From Chryseobacterium oncorhynchi (GTDB lineage Bacteria > Bacteroidota > Bacteroidia > Flavobacteriales > Weeksellaceae): DNA of 64,000 bases. Made by a program: the position numbers and the translations under genes. The stretch lies in the NCBI RefSeq assembly GCF_002899895.1, contig NZ_PPEI02000003.1, forward strand, positions 372,001 to 436,000, read 5' to 3'. Positions 60,464-64,000 of the stretch are shown one piece after another. The number at the start of each line of letters is the position of its first letter. Positions within the stretch are counted from its first letter, which is position 1. Below the pieces are notes generated by a model that did no database searches, was not told the origin of the DNA, and saw only the letters and a list, made by a program, of their open reading frames with translations.

Positions 60464-61663
60464 TTATTTTTTTATGTATTCTTTCTGAATTACAGAAACC
60501 GCGGGGAAGTGGTCACTGTATCCACCAGTAAATCGGTCTCCGTCCCAAGAACGTAACGGGTATCCTTTCCATTGCCCTTCCTTGTTTACCAAATAAGCAG
60601 GAGCATAGATCTCAGCTTTATATATACTATAGGTAGGGGTTATTTTTTCTGGAGAATAAAGGTTTCTTGAAACAATGATTTGGTCAAATAAGTTCGGAGC
60701 ATCTCTATAAGCTAAAGAAGCTACACCTGCCTTATATAATTTATACATTAAGTTATAATAAGGAGTCTTGTCAGACAGTTCACTTGGATCCCCCACTGCA
60801 GCTAAGTGTTTCTTTAAGCTTGGGCTTACCGGATCATCATTGTAGTCACCCATTGAGAATAATTTGATTCCCGGGTTTTCAGCAGTTACCTTGTCCATTT
60901 CACTTTTTAGGACAGTAGCGGCAGTATTTCTTTTTGCAAGGGAAATAGCTTCTCCACCTCTTCTGGATGGCCAGTGGTTCATAAAGATTCCTACTTTTTC
61001 TCCATCCAATAAACCTATTGCGATTACAATATCTCTGGTATATTCTCTTTTCCCATTTTCATCATAAATTTTGATTTCCTTTTTGTAAGAATCCAAAACT
61101 GAAAATCTTCCTTTCTGATAAATAATGGCTACATCAATTCCTCTTGAATCATAAGAATTGAAATGTACAATTCCATAATTACTTCTTGCCAATGCCGGCT
61201 GCTTGATAAGATCTTCGATAACCTGTCTGTTTTCTACCTCAATCAATCCGCAGATAGCAGGATTGTCATTAGTATACTGTCTTCCAAGTTCTGATATAAC
61301 CTTAGCTTCATTTGCTAATTTTTGGTTATAGTACTTTGAACCCCATCTTTTAGGGCTGTTGACTGTAAAGTCCTCAGATAAGAATTGTTTTCTGATTACT
61401 TTTTTTCCAATCAATAGATCATCACTCCATTCTCCTTTATAATCTTCTGTTGTTTCAAGATATTTCAGGGAATCCACGGGTACACTTCTGTGAAATTTAG
61501 GATTGGAACGAGGTAGTGTTCCATCAATATAATCTGCAGAAGGAATTGTATCCCAAAGGTTTTCTACGTTTAGGAATGCGACAGCTGCTCTTTTTACCTG
61601 CTTCTGCTGTGAGAAAGCGGAGCCAAAGCAAAACAAAGCGGCAATGATTAAATATTTTTTCAT
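60464..61663 (-). CDS. Exported endonuclease/exonuclease/phosphatase family protein
   Basis: A 399-residue protein with signal peptide 1-18 (ending GSAFSQ) and the DNase I-like fold. Motifs: AAVAFLNVENLWDT near the start of the domain, CGLIEVENR with the metal-binding Glu, GIFMNHWPSRRGG, SMGDYNDDP and the final GYSDHFPAVS with Asp-His. It could hydrolyse extracellular nucleic acid or phosphodiesters. Single-gene unit. Confidence 0.9.
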   Translation of the reverse strand: MKKYLIIAALFCFGSAFSQQKQVKRAAVAFLNVENLWDTIPSADYIDGTLPRSNPKFHRSVPVDSLKYLETTEDYKGEWSDDLLIGKKVIRKQFLSEDFTVNSPKRWGSKYYNQKLANEAKVISELGRQYTNDNPAICGLIEVENRQVIEDLIKQPALARSNYGIVHFNSYDSRGIDVAIIYQKGRFSVLDSYKKEIKIYDENGKREYTRDIVIAIGLLDGEKVGIFMNHWPSRRGGEAISLAKRNTAATVLKSEMDKVTAENPGIKLFSMGDYNDDPVSPSLKKHLAAVGDPSELSDKTPYYNLMYKLYKAGVASLAYRDAPNLFDQIIVSRNLYSPEKITPTYSIYKAEIYAPAYLVNKEGQWKGYPLRSWDGDRFTGGYSDHFPAVSVIQKEYIKK

Positions 61664-62066
61664 ATTCTTAGTATATTCAAAAAATTGAGGGGGTAAAATT
61701 ACTAATTTTATATAAGAATAAAGATTAAAATGATCTGAGTTTAGTTTAAGAAAAGGTTAAGAATGAGTTGAAATGCCCAATAAGAGGTGCTGGAGGGTGT
61801 TGTTTAGTTATAGATTGGATTTTATTTGCTATTAAGAAATGAGCTGTTTCCTATGAGATTCATAATTTCTATCATGATTGTTTTGTTGCTTTCGTAAGAT
61901 GATCTTTCATTTTTTGTGATTGATTAAAAATTGCACTTTTTTTTAGGATAATGATGGTAGGTTAAGAAAATTTAATAGAATAAATAACTAAAAATGTTTT
62001 AGTTAATGAAAATAGTCCTAAATTTGTTGCCCCTTAAATAAAGAAGGAGTTAAAAATAAGTTTATT
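61664..62066. other. 403-base intergenic region
   Basis: No gene visible between two divergent genes. TAAATTTG at 62019-62026 fits the -7 element for the TonB receptor gene starting at 62067, with a T-rich stretch near -33. AAGGAG (62043-62048) resembles a Shine-Dalgarno but is about 18 bases from the ATG, too far to be sure. The rest is featureless. Confidence 0.4.
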
Positions 62067-64000
62067 ATGATTAAAAAACTATCCCTAATCTCTTTGTTTA
62101 CGTTAATGCCTGCTTCTTTTTACTTTGCGCAAACTACTGTTTACGCGTATGTTAAAGATCAGGATGGTAAGCCTTTAGAGAAAGCAGAAGTAGATCTAGC
62201 ACAGTCCGGGAACGATGCAGCCGCGGATAAAATTGGGTACTTCCAGTTTGTGGATTTAAAACCTGGCCATTATCTTATCACGGTAACAAAACCAAACTTT
62301 GAGTCAAAGATCCTAGAGTTTGATGTAGCTGCGGATGAGAAGAGAAAAGATTTAGGTGTTATTACACTTAATTACAATTTAGGATCAGACGCAGGAGTAA
62401 TAGTTATTGATGACTCAGCAAATGATACTGAAGATGGAGGCTCATCTATGCAGCCTACTGTAGGACTTTTAAGCTCAGGAAGAGATGCTTTCCAAAATGT
62501 TTCCGCGTTTGAACTAGGTGCTTACTGGTTCAGACCAAGAGGAGTAGACAACAGATTTGAGGATGTAATGTTTAATGGTGTTTCCATGTCTAAAAATGAT
62601 GATGGAAAAGTAGACTTTAATAACTGGGGTGGTCTTAATGATGTAACAAGATACCCTTACGAAAATGTAGATAACATCACTCCTTCAGAATATACCTTTG
62701 GTAATTTAGGAGGTGCTGTTTATTATAATACAAGAGCTTCCAGCTATAGAAAGCAGACTTCACTAGCTTATTCATTTACGAACAGAAGTTACCTGCACAG
62801 AGCCATTGCTACTTATTCTTCAGGTCTTACTAAGAATGGTTGGGCATTTACGTTCTCTGCAAGTAGAAGATGGGGAGATAGAGCAATCCTTGACGGAGTT
62901 TATCAGGATGCTTACGCTTATTTTGCGTCTATCGAGAAGAAATTCAGTGACAGACACTCTATTAACTTAACGGCCTTTGGATCTCCTACTTACAGAGCTT
63001 CCAATTCACCCAATACCCAAGAGGTGTATGACATCATGGGGAAAAACTATAACTCATACTGGGGATGGCAGGATGGAGAAAAAAGAAACTCCAGAATCAG
63101 AAATGTGTATGAGCCGGTATTTATGTTGACAGATTACCTGAAAATTGGTAAAAACTCAAACTGGATCAATACGGTTTCCTATCAGTTTGGTAGCGATGCA
63201 AGAAGTAGATTAGACTGGTTCCACGCTGCAGATCCAAACCCTACATATTACAGAAAATTACCAAGTTTTGGTCTTTTGACTGCTGATGAATTCAGAGCAC
63301 AGGCACAGATCAACTGGAATGATCTATACAATACCAATCGTCTTAACCTAACCAATATGGATGGAACTGCAAGAGGAGCTTCCTACACATTGGTGGATGA
63401 TGTAAATAAAGATAAAACTTTAAATATTGCATCACACTTTGATACAAGACTTAAAGACAACTGGAAATTGAATATTAACTTCAATTATCAGAACTTAAAA
63501 TCAGATAACTTTAGAAGAATTAATGATTTATTAGGGGCTAACTACGCCAATAACCTTAATGCTTTTAATAATGATACTCAATACAATGTTGATGATCCCA
63601 ACACACAGGTTAGAGTGGGAGACAGAACTCAATATTCTTATGAATTAACAAGAAACCATTATTCATTAAATGTTTCTTCCGAAGTTGATTTCAACAAGTG
63701 GAATGTGGTAGCTTCCATCTTCTCTTCATATTCTGAAGCTTACAGAGACGGGAAATTCAGAAATGCAATATTTTTGGATAACTCAAAAGGAAAGAGTGCT
63801 ATTTATAATGCATTGGATGCGGGACTTAAAGGTAAGATTACTTACAAAATCAACGGAAAGAACTTTATTGTTTATAACGGAGCATTATTTAGCTTGGCAC
63901 CAACCCTTAATGAGATCTTCATTAACCCAAGAATGGGAGATTTCTTAACTCCAGGAGTTAAAAATCAGGTGATCAACTCTAATGACATCAGCTATATCAT
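62067..64000 (+). CDS. TonB-dependent receptor with carboxypeptidase-like regulatory domain (5' part)
   Basis: The first 644 residues of an outer-membrane receptor that runs past the right edge. Signal peptide about 1-21 (ending SFYFAQ); carboxypeptidase-regulatory-like beta-sandwich about 22-105 (TVYAYVKDQDGKPLEKAEVD, KIGYFQFVDLKPGHY); plug about 110-230; then beta-barrel strands rich in aromatic and Asn residues. There is no SusD-like signature nearby. The substrate is unknown. The plug lacks the usual VIRG-type sequence and has FELGAYWFRPRGVDNRF in the expected place. Confidence 0.88.
   Translation, partial: MIKKLSLISLFTLMPASFYFAQTTVYAYVKDQDGKPLEKAEVDLAQSGNDAAADKIGYFQFVDLKPGHYLITVTKPNFESKILEFDVAADEKRKDLGVITLNYNLGSDAGVIVIDDSANDTEDGGSSMQPTVGLLSSGRDAFQNVSAFELGAYWFRPRGVDNRFEDVMFNGVSMSKNDDGKVDFNNWGGLNDVTRYPYENVDNITPSEYTFGNLGGAVYYNTRASSYRKQTSLAYSFTNRSYLHRAIATYSSGLTKNGWAFTFSASRRWGDRAILDGVYQDAYAYFASIEKKFSDRHSINLTAFGSPTYRASNSPNTQEVYDIMGKNYNSYWGWQDGEKRNSRIRNVYEPVFMLTDYLKIGKNSNWINTVSYQFGSDARSRLDWFHAADPNPTYYRKLPSFGLLTADEFRAQAQINWNDLYNTNRLNLTNMDGTARGASYTLVDDVNKDKTLNIASHFDTRLKDNWKLNINFNYQNLKSDNFRRINDLLGANYANNLNAFNNDTQYNVDDPNTQVRVGDRTQYSYELTRNHYSLNVSSEVDFNKWNVVASIFSSYSEAYRDGKFRNAIFLDNSKGKSAIYNALDAGLKGKITYKINGKNFIVYNGALFSLAPTLNEIFINPRMGDFLTPGVKNQVINSNDISYI

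Noticed and set aside
1-64000. CRISPR arrays, tRNA or rRNA genes, phage att sites, replication origin
   Set aside because: Scanning both strands by eye showed no regularly spaced direct repeats, cloverleaf sequences or integrase-associated repeats. A covariance search (tRNAscan-SE or Infernal) could still find something that reading misses.

Overview
The window is AT-rich DNA from a member of the Bacteroidota, most likely a Chryseobacterium- or Elizabethkingia-type flavobacterium. The evidence is a SusC/SusD pair, several type IX secretion (T9SS) C-terminal tails, promoters of the Bacteroidota form TTTG-N19-TAnnTTTG, almost no Shine-Dalgarno signals, a run of lineage-specific conserved genes (DUF4271, DUF4296, DUF4293), and endoglycosidases of the Endo F/Endo H type for which this group is known. 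No tRNA, rRNA, CRISPR array or complete insertion sequence was seen.

Layout. 1-2508 (minus): a FadI-like thiolase cut by the window edge, its TetR regulator with a palindromic operator, an OsmC peroxiredoxin and an AraC regulator. 2706-23386 (plus): an apparently complete polysaccharide-utilisation locus (PUL) for high-mannose N-glycans. Two T9SS-secreted GH18 endoglycosidases would cut the glycan from protein. SusC/SusD would import it. Two GH92 and one GH125 mannosidases would trim it to Man-beta-1,4-GlcNAc. An MFS carrier, a GH130 phosphorylase, a ROK kinase and a mannose-6-phosphate-isomerase-like cupin would finish the job in the cytoplasm. An AraC regulator lies at the 5' end, and a structured intergenic RNA and two intra-operon hairpins may tune expression. 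23470-27239 (minus): a metal-handling (probably copper) cluster with a TonB receptor fused to two HMA domains, a CC-rich secreted protein and a lipoprotein with three His/Cys repeats. 27322-29688 (minus): a two-component system. 30492-33049 (minus): three tandem paralogous secreted proteins.

33603-46811 is mainly housekeeping: oligopeptidase B, HemD, DUF4271, a polyprenol-phosphate mannosyltransferase, DUF4296, Tgt, LptG, BirA, RsfS, FtsH, a LUD protein, CdsA and Psd. 46927-50943 is an accessory island: a bicistronic pair of helix-turn-helix proteins, a membrane-anchored LuxR-like regulator and a 600-aa secreted protein. The first and last units carry the same composite palindromic operator at almost the same distance from the promoter, which is the best candidate here for an undescribed regulatory system. 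51065-64000 holds a fatty acid hydroxylase/sterol desaturase, DUF1801, an MsbA-like ABC exporter, an M28 peptidase, DUF4293, Rho, superoxide dismutase, a T9SS von Willebrand A protein, a secreted endonuclease/phosphatase-fold protein and the start of a TonB-dependent receptor.
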